From positions 1-35,110 of the forward strand of contig JANYHJ010000110.1 of assembly GCA_025359135.1 (NCBI GenBank): a stretch of 35,110 nt of DNA, given 5' to 3'. The DNA comes from Gemmatimonadota bacterium. Lineage in GTDB: Bacteria; Gemmatimonadota; Gemmatimonadetes; Gemmatimonadales; Gemmatimonadaceae. The notes beneath the pieces were generated by a model, which was not told the DNA's origin, did no database searches, and saw only the letters and a list, made by a program, of their open reading frames with translations. A program made the position numbers and the translations under genes. Of the stretch, positions 7,919 to 15,847 are shown piece by piece (position 1 is the stretch's first letter; each line of letters starts with the position of its first letter).

Positions 7919-8629
7919 ATGTTCCGACATCCTGGAGTGAATGCAGCGGGCCCGAACTTCGACGGCGATTGGTGGCTCGAGTCCGCCGCGATGGCCGCGA
8001 GCGAGAGTGTGCTCGAAGTGCCGCTCTCGATTGTCAGCGCCATTCGTGACAGCGTCGCGGCGCGTCCGGTCTATCGCGCGCAGCCGCGTCCGACGCACGT
8101 CATGCCGGCCGGTAGTGGCGAGGCAATGCGCGCCTACCTGCTCGCACTCCTGAGCCTGCGACTGCAGGACACCGTGGCGGTTGTCAAGCATGCGGCAGCG
8201 CTGCACGACGCCGCGCAGCGGGCAGGTCGCGCTGCGGCCTCGCTCGAGATCGCGCTCACCGCCGAACGGTTGCGCGCCGCCGGGCGTGCGGCGGACGCGC
8301 TCGCCGCCCTCGAGGCGTATCCGTTCGACATCACGGAGTTCGACTACTGGCACGGCAGTGCGCGCGAGCGATTCGTTCGCGCCGAGCTGTTGCGCGCACT
8401 CGACCGGGATGCGGAGGCGCTGCCGGTCTACGAGTCGCTCTGGAGCAACGCGGAGCTGCCGTGGATGGCCGTGGCGCGCCTGCGCCAGGCGCGCATCCAC
8501 GAGCGCGCAGGCCGTCGTGCGGAGGCCGCGTTCAACTACCGGCGCTTCATCGGCCTCTGGCGGGGCGCCGACGCACCGTTCCAGCCACGGGTGGCCGAGG
8601 CGCGCGCGGCGCTCGATCGCGTGCGGTAG
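7919..8629 (+). CDS. Small TPR-like helical protein
   Basis: A 236-residue protein of unknown function. It is almost entirely alpha-helical and Ala/Arg-rich, with degenerate tetratricopeptide-like units (AAALHDAAQRAGR, ALTAERLRAAGRAADALAAL, RAELLRALDRDAEALPVYESL, RLRQARIHERAGRRAEAAFNYRRFI). The final YRRFIGLWRGAD...VAEARAALDRVR resembles C-terminal TPR tails of large serine/threonine kinases and transcriptional regulators in related bacteria (from memory), so this may be a free-standing or eroded module. No signal peptide or membrane segment is present. The ATG at 7919 has GGAAG eight bases upstream. The last 83 bases overlap the 3' end of the minus-strand MmcQ gene. Confidence 0.62.
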   Translation: MFRHPGVNAAGPNFDGDWWLESAAMAASESVLEVPLSIVSAIRDSVAARPVYRAQPRPTHVMPAGSGEAMRAYLLALLSLRLQDTVAVVKHAAALHDAAQRAGRAAASLEIALTAERLRAAGRAADALAALEAYPFDITEFDYWHGSARERFVRAELLRALDRDAEALPVYESLWSNAELPWMAVARLRQARIHERAGRRAEAAFNYRRFIGLWRGADAPFQPRVAEARAALDRVR

Positions 8630-9020
8630 TGCGCTCGGCTTGGCTCGCCTTCACGTGTGCGAGCAGCGCCTTGGGCGCTACGCAACGCCAGGCTTCGTCG
8701 AGCAACACGCGCATCTCGCGCACCGTCACGTGCTCGATGCGCACCATCACGGCGGGGAAGCCGTTGTAGTGCGGCTCGGTGAAGAACTTGGTCGGCTCGG
8801 CCCACAGCATCGCTTCCTTGTGTCCGAGGTTCGCGACGCGGACGGCTACGATGGTCGGGTGCGGCACGCGCCCCTTCTTCGGGTTGATGCGCTCCTTCCA
8901 CGACCAGACGAAGCCCCGCACCTTGCCTTTCTCGGGCACGCCAAAGGCGAAGTCGGGCGCGCCCGCGCTCACCTCGGGGAGCGAGAGGGCGATTCGGCGG
9001 ATGTCGGCGCGCGTCGCCAT
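8547..9020 (-). CDS. MmcQ/YjbR family protein
   Basis: A 157-residue cytosolic protein with the MmcQ/YjbR fold (CyaY-like, double-wing DNA-binding architecture). Typical landmarks are RRIALSLPEVSAGAPDFAFGV, VRGFVWSWKER, AVRVANLGHKEAML, FFTEPHYNGFPAVMVRIEHV and EMRVLLDEAWRCVAPKALL. The conserved domain ends around residue 125; the last 30 residues (ARDRAPRAPRPPVAGTVRRR) are a basic low-complexity tail antisense to the TPR-like gene, perhaps an extension after loss of an earlier stop. Family members are small predicted DNA-binding or stress-associated proteins with no firm function. It seems to be transcribed alone. Confidence 0.85.
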   Translation of the reverse strand: MATRADIRRIALSLPEVSAGAPDFAFGVPEKGKVRGFVWSWKERINPKKGRVPHPTIVAVRVANLGHKEAMLWAEPTKFFTEPHYNGFPAVMVRIEHVTVREMRVLLDEAWRCVAPKALLAHVKASQAERTTARDRAPRAPRPPVAGTVRRRPARGR

Positions 9021-9040
9021 CGTGACGACAAGCTATGCCG

Positions 9041-9496
9041 TCAGCCCACCGCCTGTCGGCGCGGCGAGAGCGAGAGCGCGAGGCCGCCGATCATCATGCC
9101 GAGCAGGATGTTGTTGATCAACCCGCCCGGCGCGGACGTGAGCTCTGTCGGCAGGGCGAAGTGCATCAGCTTTCGACTCACCTGCTGGAGCAGGAGCAGG
9201 GTGAACATCGCCGGCACGAGACTCCGGTAGCGCACGAGGACGACGATGCCCAGCGCGCCCATCGTGAAGGACGCGAGCCCGAGCCCCGCGAGCATGCTGA
9301 GCACCTGCGCCTGCGCCGCCACGGAGTATGTGTCGAGCGGGATGCCGTCGGCAACGGCGGCACCATTGCGGCCATTGAAGATCGAGCCGAGGCCGATGGC
9401 GATGCGTGGCACGATCACGAGACCGAGGAGCCAGAGGCCGGCCTTCTGGCCGCGATAGACGTTGTCGGCGACCCGAGGGAGCAAGGCGATGCGCAT
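9041..9496 (-). CDS. Small integral membrane protein, unknown function
   Basis: A 151-residue hypothetical protein with about four predicted membrane segments: AGLWLLGLVIVPRIAIGLGSIF (residues about 16-37), SMLAGLGLASFTMGALGIVVLV, LVPAMFTLLLLQQV, and GGLINNILLGMMIGGLALSL near the C-terminus. No family was recognised. The ATG at 9496 (MRIALLPRVADN) is preferred: the same frame continues upstream to 9706, but that part is Arg-rich and lacks protein character. The stop lies 20 bases before the MmcQ start on the same strand, so the two may be co-transcribed. Confidence 0.68.
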   Translation of the reverse strand: MRIALLPRVADNVYRGQKAGLWLLGLVIVPRIAIGLGSIFNGRNGAAVADGIPLDTYSVAAQAQVLSMLAGLGLASFTMGALGIVVLVRYRSLVPAMFTLLLLQQVSRKLMHFALPTELTSAPGGLINNILLGMMIGGLALSLSPRRQAVG

Positions 9497-9698
9497 GGTG
9501 ACCCTACGGTTCACCGTGACGCGCAGTTTCCCCCGCGGCCCTTGACCGCGCGATGCGTTGCGGCCAGAATGACACCGCGGCTTGAAGCGAGCCGTCTGGA
9601 TCCGCAGGAAGGGTTCAACCCGGCTTCGGTCGACCGGCGCTGCACGCGATTTCCTTCGTGCCGCCTGACTGCGGATCTCGGGCGTGCATGGAGACGCC

Positions 9699-10775
9699 AT
9701 GAACAAGCCGCATCACCGTCCGAACCTCGAGCATCTTCGCGGCCAGGCCAAGGCACTGCTCGCGTCCCTGACCAAGCGGGACGACGCGACCGCCGCACGG
9801 ACCTTTCTCGAGCACCATCCAGCCGCACAGGGCATGACGCGCGCGCAGGTACGCGCCGCCAACTTCCGCCTCGCGGATGCGCAGTGGGCCATCGCCCGGC
9901 GCGAAGGGTTCGCGAGTTGGCCGAAACTCGCCACGCACGTGGAGCAGCTGCGCGCGCTGGAAGGCACGTGGACCTTCACCGCACTCGAGATCGAGGGCGA
10001 GACGATGCCGTCCCCTGCCTTCGCGAGTTCACACCTGCTGATCGACGGCGATCGCTTCTGCATGCGATCGTTCGAGGCGGACTACGACGGCACCTTCCTC
10101 ATCGACGTCGAAGCCGGGCCGCACACGATCGACATCCACTTTCTGGCGGGGCCAGAGGCCGGCAACAGCTCGCTCGGCATCTTCGAACTCCGTGGCGACT
10201 CGCTCCGCCTCTGCCTCGGTCTCACGGGCAAATCCCGTCCGGGAGAGTTCATGACGCGCAAGGGCTCGGGGCACGCACTCGAACAGCTCACGCGGGCGAG
10301 CCGCGCGCGCCCCGCCGACATGAAGGCAGCGCCCGTCGGCGGCGAGGTCGACAGTGGGACGCGCGCCCCGACACCAACCGTGGACGCGGGAGCCTTCGAA
10401 TTCGAGGCCGCACCGGTGTACGAGCGGCTCGCCGGCGAATGGCGGCCGATCGAGGCCGTTCGCAACGGCGCGCCGATGCCCGCACCGATGCTGGCCACGG
10501 GCACGCGAGTCGGTGTGCGCAACGAAGTCCTCGTGAGCTGGGGCGGGCAGGTGATGCTCGATGCACTCGTGCACGTCGACGAGCACTGCACGCCAATGGC
10601 CATCGACTACCTGCTGCGCGCGGGGGCGTCCAAGGGCAAGCTGCAGCTGGGCATCATGCAGTGGGACGGCGATACGGTGCGATTCTGCCACGCCGCTCCC
10701 GGCGCGCCGCGGCCCGCCGACTTCACCTGTCCCGCGGGAAGCGGACGCACGCTCAGCGCGTGGCGCAGGGCGTGA
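9699..10775 (+). CDS. Two-domain TIGR03067 protein with helical N-terminus
   Basis: A 358-residue protein. Residues about 1-80 form a helical module (NLEHLRGQAKALL ... REGFASWPKLATHVE) of the kind found in front of ankyrin-type and similar proteins. Residues about 84-195 match the TIGR03067 uncharacterised domain: LEGTWTF, LLIDGDRF, the GTFLIDVEAGPHTIDIHF stretch, SSLGIFEL, GDSLRLCLG, RPGEFMTRKGSGHAL. A second, more diverged copy occupies about 240-355 (LAGEWRPIEAV ... DGDTVRFCHAAPGAPRPADFTCPAGSGRTL). The domain is best known from Planctomycetes, where members are small secreted proteins; this one has no obvious signal peptide. The ATG at 9699 is favoured over 9684 by GGAG five bases upstream. 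Function unknown. Confidence 0.8.
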   Translation: MNKPHHRPNLEHLRGQAKALLASLTKRDDATAARTFLEHHPAAQGMTRAQVRAANFRLADAQWAIARREGFASWPKLATHVEQLRALEGTWTFTALEIEGETMPSPAFASSHLLIDGDRFCMRSFEADYDGTFLIDVEAGPHTIDIHFLAGPEAGNSSLGIFELRGDSLRLCLGLTGKSRPGEFMTRKGSGHALEQLTRASRARPADMKAAPVGGEVDSGTRAPTPTVDAGAFEFEAAPVYERLAGEWRPIEAVRNGAPMPAPMLATGTRVGVRNEVLVSWGGQVMLDALVHVDEHCTPMAIDYLLRAGASKGKLQLGIMQWDGDTVRFCHAAPGAPRPADFTCPAGSGRTLSAWRRA

Positions 10776-10875
10776 TCGCGCACGGAGGCGTCCCGCGGTA
10801 CCATTAGGAAATTCTCGCGGCCCTCTGTCCAAACCGACCATGCCGGCGCGCCCTCGTCCGCATCCGAATGCACCT

Positions 10876-10894
10876 CGCCCCGATAGTCGGGGCG
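10876..10894. other. Hairpin between TIGR03067 and SGNH genes
   Basis: Perfect inverted repeat CGCCCCGA-TAG-TCGGGGCG (8-bp stem, 3-base loop), 29 bases before the first SGNH start. There is no T-run, so it is either a weak terminator for the upstream gene or a leader hairpin of the SGNH mRNA. Confidence 0.4.
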
Positions 10895-10923
10895 GGGAAG
10901 GTCGTGACCGTTAGCGTGGCGGC

Positions 10924-12012
10924 ATGACCCGCGCAGTGCGGCTCGTCCTCGGCGCGCTGCTGCTTGCCGTCCTCCTGGAGGGTGCGGCGAGCACGTTGCT
11001 CTTCGTGCGTGATCTCGCGAACCCGACGGTGGACGTCAACACGCGTCCGGCGCGCTACGACGCCCTGCTCGGCTGGGTCGGCCTGCCCAACCTCGACATG
11101 CGCGACATGTTCGGCCCCGGCGCGCCGCTCAGCACCAACGCCGATGGCATGCGAGTGCATCGGCCCGTCACGGCCGCCGTCGCGCCGGGCGTGACGCGCA
11201 TGATCTGCTCTGGCGACTCGTTCACGCACGGTTGGGGCGTGGGCGACAGCGACACCTTCTGCGCGCAGCTCGAGCGCCAGGTGCCGCACCTCGAGACCCT
11301 CAACATGGCCCAGCACGGCTTCGGCATCGACCAGGCCTGGTTGTGGTATCGCCGCGACGGCGGGCGCTATGAGCATCAGGTGCATCTCTTCGCCTTCATC
11401 TTCAACGACTTCGACCGGATGGGGATGCGCGCCTTCTTCGGCTATCCGAAGCCGATCCTGCGCGTCGACGGCGACACGCTCGTCGTCGAGAACACCCCCG
11501 TGCCGCGGTCGCCGCCCAGCACCTTGCCCGCGACGCTGCAGCGCGTCCTGCCCACGCTGCGCGTGTCGCAACTGGCCGGGGGACTCAAGCTGCAGGGCGA
11601 CACCGCGCGCGCAGCACAGCGCGAAGCCGAGATCCAGAACGTCGCCGAACACGTCTTCAGGGCGCTCAAGCGATTGAACGAGCAGCGCGGCAGCCACCTG
11701 GTGCTCGTCTATCTGCCGACGCTCTCGGATCTCGAGCCCAGCAAGCTCGACGATCGCCGCGCACGCGTCGATCGCTTGGCGGCGGCGGCCGGCATTCCGT
11801 TCATCGACCTCACGCCGGACATCCGTGCCCTGCCCAGCGACAGCTCGGCGTGGTACTTCATCACGCCCAACCTGATCAAGGCACGCGGCGCAGCGCGCCA
11901 CTACACCGTCTCGGGCAATCGCTGGGTCGCCGCACGCCTCGCCGAAAGGTTGAACGCGATGCCGGCCATGCGCGCGCGGTTGACAGCTGCGCCCGTGGGA
12001 GCGCGTCGATGA
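10924..12012 (+). CDS. Membrane-anchored SGNH/GDSL-fold hydrolase, first copy
   Basis: A 362-residue protein with an N-terminal uncleaved signal anchor (LVLGALLLAVLLEGAASTLLFV, residues about 7-28) and a catalytic domain outside the membrane. SGNH landmarks are block I CSGDSFT with the nucleophile serine at about residue 98, block III FAFIFNDFD with its asparagine, and block V HYTVSGNRWVA with the catalytic histidine. The fold includes esterases, acetyl-xylan or peptidoglycan deacetylases and AlgX/AlgJ-type O-acetyltransferases; membrane anchoring suggests action on an envelope glycan, but the substrate is unknown. Its stop overlaps the start of a paralogue by four bases (ATGA), so the pair should be co-translated. 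Confidence 0.78.
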   Translation: MTRAVRLVLGALLLAVLLEGAASTLLFVRDLANPTVDVNTRPARYDALLGWVGLPNLDMRDMFGPGAPLSTNADGMRVHRPVTAAVAPGVTRMICSGDSFTHGWGVGDSDTFCAQLERQVPHLETLNMAQHGFGIDQAWLWYRRDGGRYEHQVHLFAFIFNDFDRMGMRAFFGYPKPILRVDGDTLVVENTPVPRSPPSTLPATLQRVLPTLRVSQLAGGLKLQGDTARAAQREAEIQNVAEHVFRALKRLNEQRGSHLVLVYLPTLSDLEPSKLDDRRARVDRLAAAAGIPFIDLTPDIRALPSDSSAWYFITPNLIKARGAARHYTVSGNRWVAARLAERLNAMPAMRARLTAAPVGARR

Positions 12013-13133
12013 GCGCAGACGTGCCCGAAAAAACGCCGGTCATTCGCACACCGCTCAAGCGCGCGCTCTGGAACGTGGGACTTATCGTGGGGTCCACGCT
12101 GCTCACGCTCTTCGCCGTCGAGGGTGGATCGAGCGCGATCGTGTTCGTCCGCGACATGTGGACGAAGCGGGCGCCGCCCGCGCTACCGCCATACGCGACA
12201 CGTGACACGCTGCTGGGATGGACCAGCCGCGCGGGCTTTGCCGATCCCGACGCATTCGGAAAGGGCATCGGATTCGCGATCAATGGGCGGGGCGTGCGCG
12301 GCACTCGCGTGCTCACGGACAGTGCGCCCGCAGGAATGGTGCGCCTCGCCTGCTCCGGCGATTCGTTCACGATTGGCCTTGGCGTGGATGACGCCCACAC
12401 CTGGTGCGCGCGGCTCGAGGCGGAGCTGGCTGGCGTGCAGACCATCAACCTGGGACAGGCGAAGTACGGGCTCGATCAAGTACGGTCGCGATTCGAGCGG
12501 GACGGCGCGACGTTCGCACCCGCCGTGCATCTGGTCGCGTTGACGCACGCGGAACTCGAGCGTGCGCTCATGACGGACGTGGACGGTCTCGCGAAGGGCG
12601 CGCTCTCGCTCGAGGGCGGGCGCGGGCGCGTGGGCGTGCGCGGCGTACCGGTGGTGGCCCCTGGCGGTGCCATACGGCTCGCGTCGTCATTCACGCGTGC
12701 GGTCGATGACCTGCGGCTGGTGCAACTGGCGCGCCGTGCTCGGCGCCCATCGGCACGTGTGGATGTGCAATCCGGCTGGCCGCTCATCGACGGCGCGATC
12801 GCCGCGATGCAGGCGGAGGAACGTCAACGCGGCACTTCACTCGCGCTCGCGTACCTGCCGGGGCTAGGAGATATCGCCGCTGGCTCCGCCGACCGGGTGC
12901 GCACGAAGCTCGCCGAATCGGCGCGCGCACTTGGCATGACGTTCATCGACCTCACGGTGCCGATGCGCCAACTGCGCGCGGACTCGCAGGATCTCGCCTT
13001 CATCGCCACCGCACCGGCGGGCGCGGCACAGTCACTCGTCGGCCAGTACTCGAACATCGGGAACCGCTGGGTCGCGCGCGAACTGGCGGTGCAACTACGA
13101 CCGCTGCTGCCACGCGCGCTCGCGCCGCGCTGA
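12009..13133 (+). CDS. Membrane-anchored SGNH-fold paralogue lacking catalytic Asn/His
   Basis: A 374-residue paralogue of the preceding gene. It shares the architecture: signal anchor at about residues 22-43 ending in IVFVRDMW (compare LLFVRDLA), DTLLGW, CSGDSFTIGLGV, GLDQV and the C-terminal IGNRWVARELA. The block I serine is kept, but block III reads LTHAELE instead of IFNDFD, and block V reads GQYSNIGNRWVA, so the histidine is replaced by glutamine. This suggests a pseudoenzyme, a partner of the first copy, or a different chemistry. The ATG at 12009 overlaps the upstream TGA. A GC-rich hairpin follows the gene, separating it from the convergent LexA-like gene. Confidence 0.75.
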   Translation: MSADVPEKTPVIRTPLKRALWNVGLIVGSTLLTLFAVEGGSSAIVFVRDMWTKRAPPALPPYATRDTLLGWTSRAGFADPDAFGKGIGFAINGRGVRGTRVLTDSAPAGMVRLACSGDSFTIGLGVDDAHTWCARLEAELAGVQTINLGQAKYGLDQVRSRFERDGATFAPAVHLVALTHAELERALMTDVDGLAKGALSLEGGRGRVGVRGVPVVAPGGAIRLASSFTRAVDDLRLVQLARRARRPSARVDVQSGWPLIDGAIAAMQAEERQRGTSLALAYLPGLGDIAAGSADRVRTKLAESARALGMTFIDLTVPMRQLRADSQDLAFIATAPAGAAQSLVGQYSNIGNRWVARELAVQLRPLLPRALAPR

Positions 13134-13145
13134 CACATCGGCGCT

Positions 13146-13165
13146 CTCGCCGCGGACGCGGCGAG
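13146..13165. terminator. GC-rich hairpin between convergent genes
   Basis: CTCGCCGC-GGAC-GCGGCGAG, an 8-bp perfect stem in the 49-base gap between the convergent second SGNH gene and the LexA-like gene. There is no T-tract on either strand, so termination is inferred from position only. Confidence 0.45.
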
Positions 13166-13182
13166 GCCCGATGCGGCGTCGC

Positions 13183-13821
13183 TCAGTGCTCGACCGCCAC
13201 CGGCTGGTCATGGCTCGGGCGCCACACGCCCACCACGACGCCGAGCACCTGGAAGTCGTCGCTCGGACCGACGCTGATCTCGCCGCCGGTGCCGCCGTCG
13301 CCCTCGAGCACGATCTGCGCACCGCGATGCGTCATCGTGCGCGTGACGAGCCGCTGTCCGACGCGCGCCGAAATCAGGTCGCCGTCGCCGGCCCGTGCAC
13401 TCGGCGAGACCATCACGTAGTCGCCCTCGAGCACGCCGCGCGTGGCGCAGCGGTCGCGTTCGTTCTTGAGGAAGACGACGTCATCGGCCGGCACGAAGCG
13501 ACGATCGATCGTCATCCAGTCATCGGGCTCACCGCCGTGCCACTGCGGATCGAGCGCGGCCGTCTCGCCGTAGACCGGCACCGGCTGCGTGCCGCCGACG
13601 CTGTGGACGCCGAGCAGGCGGACTCCGCGCGAGCGGCTCGCGTCACGCTCGATGTAGCCTTTGGCCGCGAGGCTCTGCAGGAGGTCGCTGACGGTCTTGG
13701 TGCTCTTGATGCGGAAACGTCGGCCGATGTCGCGCACACTCGGCTGATACGTGTTCTCCGCCAGGAAATCGATCAGGTAGTGGTAGACCTTTCGCTCCAT
13801 GACGGACAATTGTTCGGACAT
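13183..13821 (-). CDS. LexA-family repressor with degenerate peptidase domain
   Basis: A 212-residue protein with LexA architecture. Residues 1-70 are the winged helix: MERKVYHYLIDFLAENTYQPSVRDIGRRFRIKS..TVSDLLQSLAAKGYIERD. Residues about 80-205 are the S24 latch/peptidase fold (PVPVYGETAALDP, GVLEGDYVMV, GDLISARVGQRLVTRTM, FQVLGVVVGVWR). All self-cleavage features are altered by alignment with E. coli LexA: the Ala-Gly scissile bond is A89-L90, the nucleophile serine (GMSM) is R124 in ERDRC, and the general-base lysine is R161. It should therefore bind DNA without RecA-stimulated self-cleavage, as argued for some cyanobacterial LexA proteins. Its targets, and whether it controls an SOS response, are unknown. 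It lies downstream of gltX with its own 180-base upstream gap. Confidence 0.85.
   Translation of the reverse strand: MSEQLSVMERKVYHYLIDFLAENTYQPSVRDIGRRFRIKSTKTVSDLLQSLAAKGYIERDASRSRGVRLLGVHSVGGTQPVPVYGETAALDPQWHGGEPDDWMTIDRRFVPADDVVFLKNERDRCATRGVLEGDYVMVSPSARAGDGDLISARVGQRLVTRTMTHRGAQIVLEGDGGTGGEISVGPSDDFQVLGVVVGVWRPSHDQPVAVEH
13803..13816 (-). promoter_or_regulatory. Candidate LexA/DinR-type operator at the start of its own gene
   Basis: The minus strand reads CGAAC-AATT-GTCCG, one mismatch from the Gram-positive-type LexA box CGAAC-N4-GTTCG. It covers codons 2-7 of the LexA-like gene, where a repressor could autoregulate. Because the bases also encode protein, chance is a serious alternative. 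Confidence 0.3.
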
Positions 13822-14001
13822 TTGAGCCTCCAGGACTCGCACGCGATTCGGTCGGTGGGAAATTAGGACCGCCCACCCCGCCCGACCTGCCCGAAAGGTT
13901 AGCCCGATGTCACGGGAATTCAACTGTCTCCCTGTGAAAAACGCCAAACGAAGTAGAAACGTCTGGCGCAACTTGCACGGGTGTTTACTAGGACTGGACC
14001 C

Positions 14002-15447
14002 CTATATCAGCAGTGAAATGGCCGTGTCAATTCGTCGCAGCGACCGTTCTTTTCCGAGTAGGTCCAATACTTCGAAAATTCCGGGACTCACGCCCAATCC
14101 GGTGAGTGCCACGCGCAGGGGCTGGAAGATCTTCCCGGCCTGAATCCCCTTCGACTCGGCTAACGCGCGCAGGCTCGCTTCCATGGCGTCGACCGTCCAC
14201 GCCGGCATCGCGTCGATCGCGCCGCGCGCCGCAGTGAGCAGCTCCGCGGTGCTCGCGCGGTCCTTCCACTGCTTGGCCACGGCGTCGGGATCGTAGGCAA
14301 TCTCCTCGCGCAGATAGGGCGTGGCCTGGCGCACGATGTCGTCGATCGTGCGCGCCCGCACGCGCAGGAGGTCGAGGAGTTTGACGATCCACTCGTGGCG
14401 CGACTCGAACTCGGCGTCGCTCACGAGTCCAGCCGCGATCAGCGCGGGCCGCACGCGCAGCGCCACCTCTGTCATGGGGAGGCGCGAGAGATGTTGCCCG
14501 TTCATCCACTCGAGCTTCTTCGGGTCGAACACCGCCGCCTTCTTGAGCAGGCCCGCCGTATCGAAGCGCGCGATCAGCTCCTCGTGCAGCATGACCTCGA
14601 TGTCGCCACCGGGACTCCAGCCCAGCAGCGCGAGGAAATTGCACATCGCGCTCGGCAGGATGCCCACGTGCTGCCAATCGGCAACCGCGGTGGCGCCATG
14701 CCGCTTGCTCAGCTTCTTGCCATCGGTGCCGTGGATCATCGGGAGGTGCGCGAACGTCGGCAGTGCGGCGCCCAGCGCCCGATAGAGCAGGATCTGCTTG
14801 GGGGTGTTGCTGATGTGGTCATCGCCGCGCATCACGAGCGTGATGCGCATCGCGATGTCGTCGGAGACGACGGCCAGGTTGTAGACGGGCGAGCCATCGC
14901 TCCGGAGGATGATGAAGTCCTCAATGTCCTTGTTCGGGAAGGCGATCCGCTCGTGCACGAGATCCTTCCACTCGGTGGTGCCATCGGGCACGCGGAAGCG
15001 GATGGCGTAGGGCTCGCCGCGCGCGAGGCGTGCCTCGACGTCCGCCTTCGGCAGGTCGACCTTCGCGCGATCGACGCGAAAGGCGTGTCCCGGTCCCTTG
15101 GCCTCGACCGCGGCACGTTGTGCCTGCAACTCTGCTTGCGTGGTGAAGTCGCAGTAGGCGTGACCGCTCGCGAGCAGGCGCCGTGCGTCTGCGGCGTGGC
15201 GCGCTTCATGGGAGCCTTGGTAGACGACTTCCTCATCCCAGTCGAGCCCGAGCCAGCGCAGGCCCTCGAAGATCGCCGCCGTGCTCTCGTCGGTTGAGCG
15301 CGCCTTGTCGGTGTCCTCGACGCGCAGCAGGAACTGTCCGCCGACCTTGCGCGCGTAGAGCCAGTTGAAGAGCGCGGTGCGCGCGCCGCCGACGTGCAGG
15401 TAGCCGGTGGGAGACGGGGCGAAGCGGAGGCGGGGCGTGTCAGTCAC
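14002..15447 (-). CDS. gltX: Glutamyl-tRNA synthetase
   Basis: A 481-residue class I aminoacyl-tRNA synthetase that charges tRNA-Glu with glutamate in the cytosol. The N-terminal Rossmann domain begins RLRFAPSPTGYLHVGGARTALFNWLYAR, where YLHVGG is the HIGH motif. KKLSKRHGA at about residues 245-253 is the KMSKS loop. The C-terminal part is the helical anticodon-binding domain. Length fits bacterial GluRS (about 470-490). No GatCAB gene is in the window, so it is not known whether the enzyme is discriminating or also charges tRNA-Gln. A GTG start at 15447 is used, since nothing upstream of it is conserved and a terminator-like hairpin begins 14 bases upstream. The gene follows tRNA-Ser(GCT) on the same strand. 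Confidence 0.97.
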   Translation of the reverse strand: MTDTPRLRFAPSPTGYLHVGGARTALFNWLYARKVGGQFLLRVEDTDKARSTDESTAAIFEGLRWLGLDWDEEVVYQGSHEARHAADARRLLASGHAYCDFTTQAELQAQRAAVEAKGPGHAFRVDRAKVDLPKADVEARLARGEPYAIRFRVPDGTTEWKDLVHERIAFPNKDIEDFIILRSDGSPVYNLAVVSDDIAMRITLVMRGDDHISNTPKQILLYRALGAALPTFAHLPMIHGTDGKKLSKRHGATAVADWQHVGILPSAMCNFLALLGWSPGGDIEVMLHEELIARFDTAGLLKKAAVFDPKKLEWMNGQHLSRLPMTEVALRVRPALIAAGLVSDAEFESRHEWIVKLLDLLRVRARTIDDIVRQATPYLREEIAYDPDAVAKQWKDRASTAELLTAARGAIDAMPAWTVDAMEASLRALAESKGIQAGKIFQPLRVALTGLGVSPGIFEVLDLLGKERSLRRIDTAISLLI

Positions 15448-15460
15448 GGATTTTCGGGGG

Positions 15461-15496
15461 AAGAAACGAGAACGGGCCCGCCGGGAGGCGGACCCG
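15461..15496 (-). terminator. Intrinsic terminator after tRNA-Ser(GCT)
   Basis: Read on the minus strand, CGGGTCCGCC-TCCC-GGCGGGCCCG forms a 10-bp stem with one mismatch, followed by TTCTCGTTTCTT. It sits between the tRNA-Ser 3' end and the gltX start, so it should end the tRNA transcript before gltX. Confidence 0.75.
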
Positions 15497-15509
15497 CGTT
15501 CGTACCAGA

Positions 15510-15600
15510 CGGAGCGAGAGGGATTCGAACCCTCGATACAGGCGTAAACCCATATGCCGGTTTAGCAAACCGGTGCCTTCAGCCTCTCGGCCATCGCTCC
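15510..15600 (-). tRNA. tRNA-Ser (anticodon GCT)
   Basis: A 91-nt class II tRNA on the minus strand. The acceptor stem GGAGCGA (15600-15594) pairs with TCGCTCC (15517-15511), with discriminator G at 15510. The T-arm GAGGG-TTCGAAT-CCCTC is clear. The anticodon stem-loop CCGGTTTGCTAAACCGG places GCT at 15566-15564, reading AGY serine codons. A long variable arm is present, as expected for serine. The 3' CCA is not encoded. Confidence 0.96.
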
Positions 15601-15655
15601 CACGTGCGGTCCATCGACTGGGCGCCCGGTCGGGGCGGCGCACAGCCAGTGGGGA

Positions 15656-15684
15656 ACGTTAGTCCCGCGTGCTGGCGTGGTCAA
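15656..15684 (-). promoter_or_regulatory. Promoter of tRNA-Ser(GCT)
   Basis: On the minus strand TTGACC (15684-15679), a 17-base spacer and TAACGT (15661-15656) form a good sigma-70-type promoter. The predicted start is about 48 bases upstream of the mature tRNA 5' end. Confidence 0.65.
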
Positions 15685-15847
15685 TTCAGGCGGTCGGCGG
15701 CCTCTGAACAGCGGACCAAGGCCGACGTCTGGAAACAACAGGGTGACGAATTTCTGCCTGCCTCTGGCGTCCTCGACCAGGAGGTGACACCGTCTTTCGG
15801 CTCACCGCAGGTTGTTCTTGCACGCCGGACCCGTTCGCAGGTCGCCC

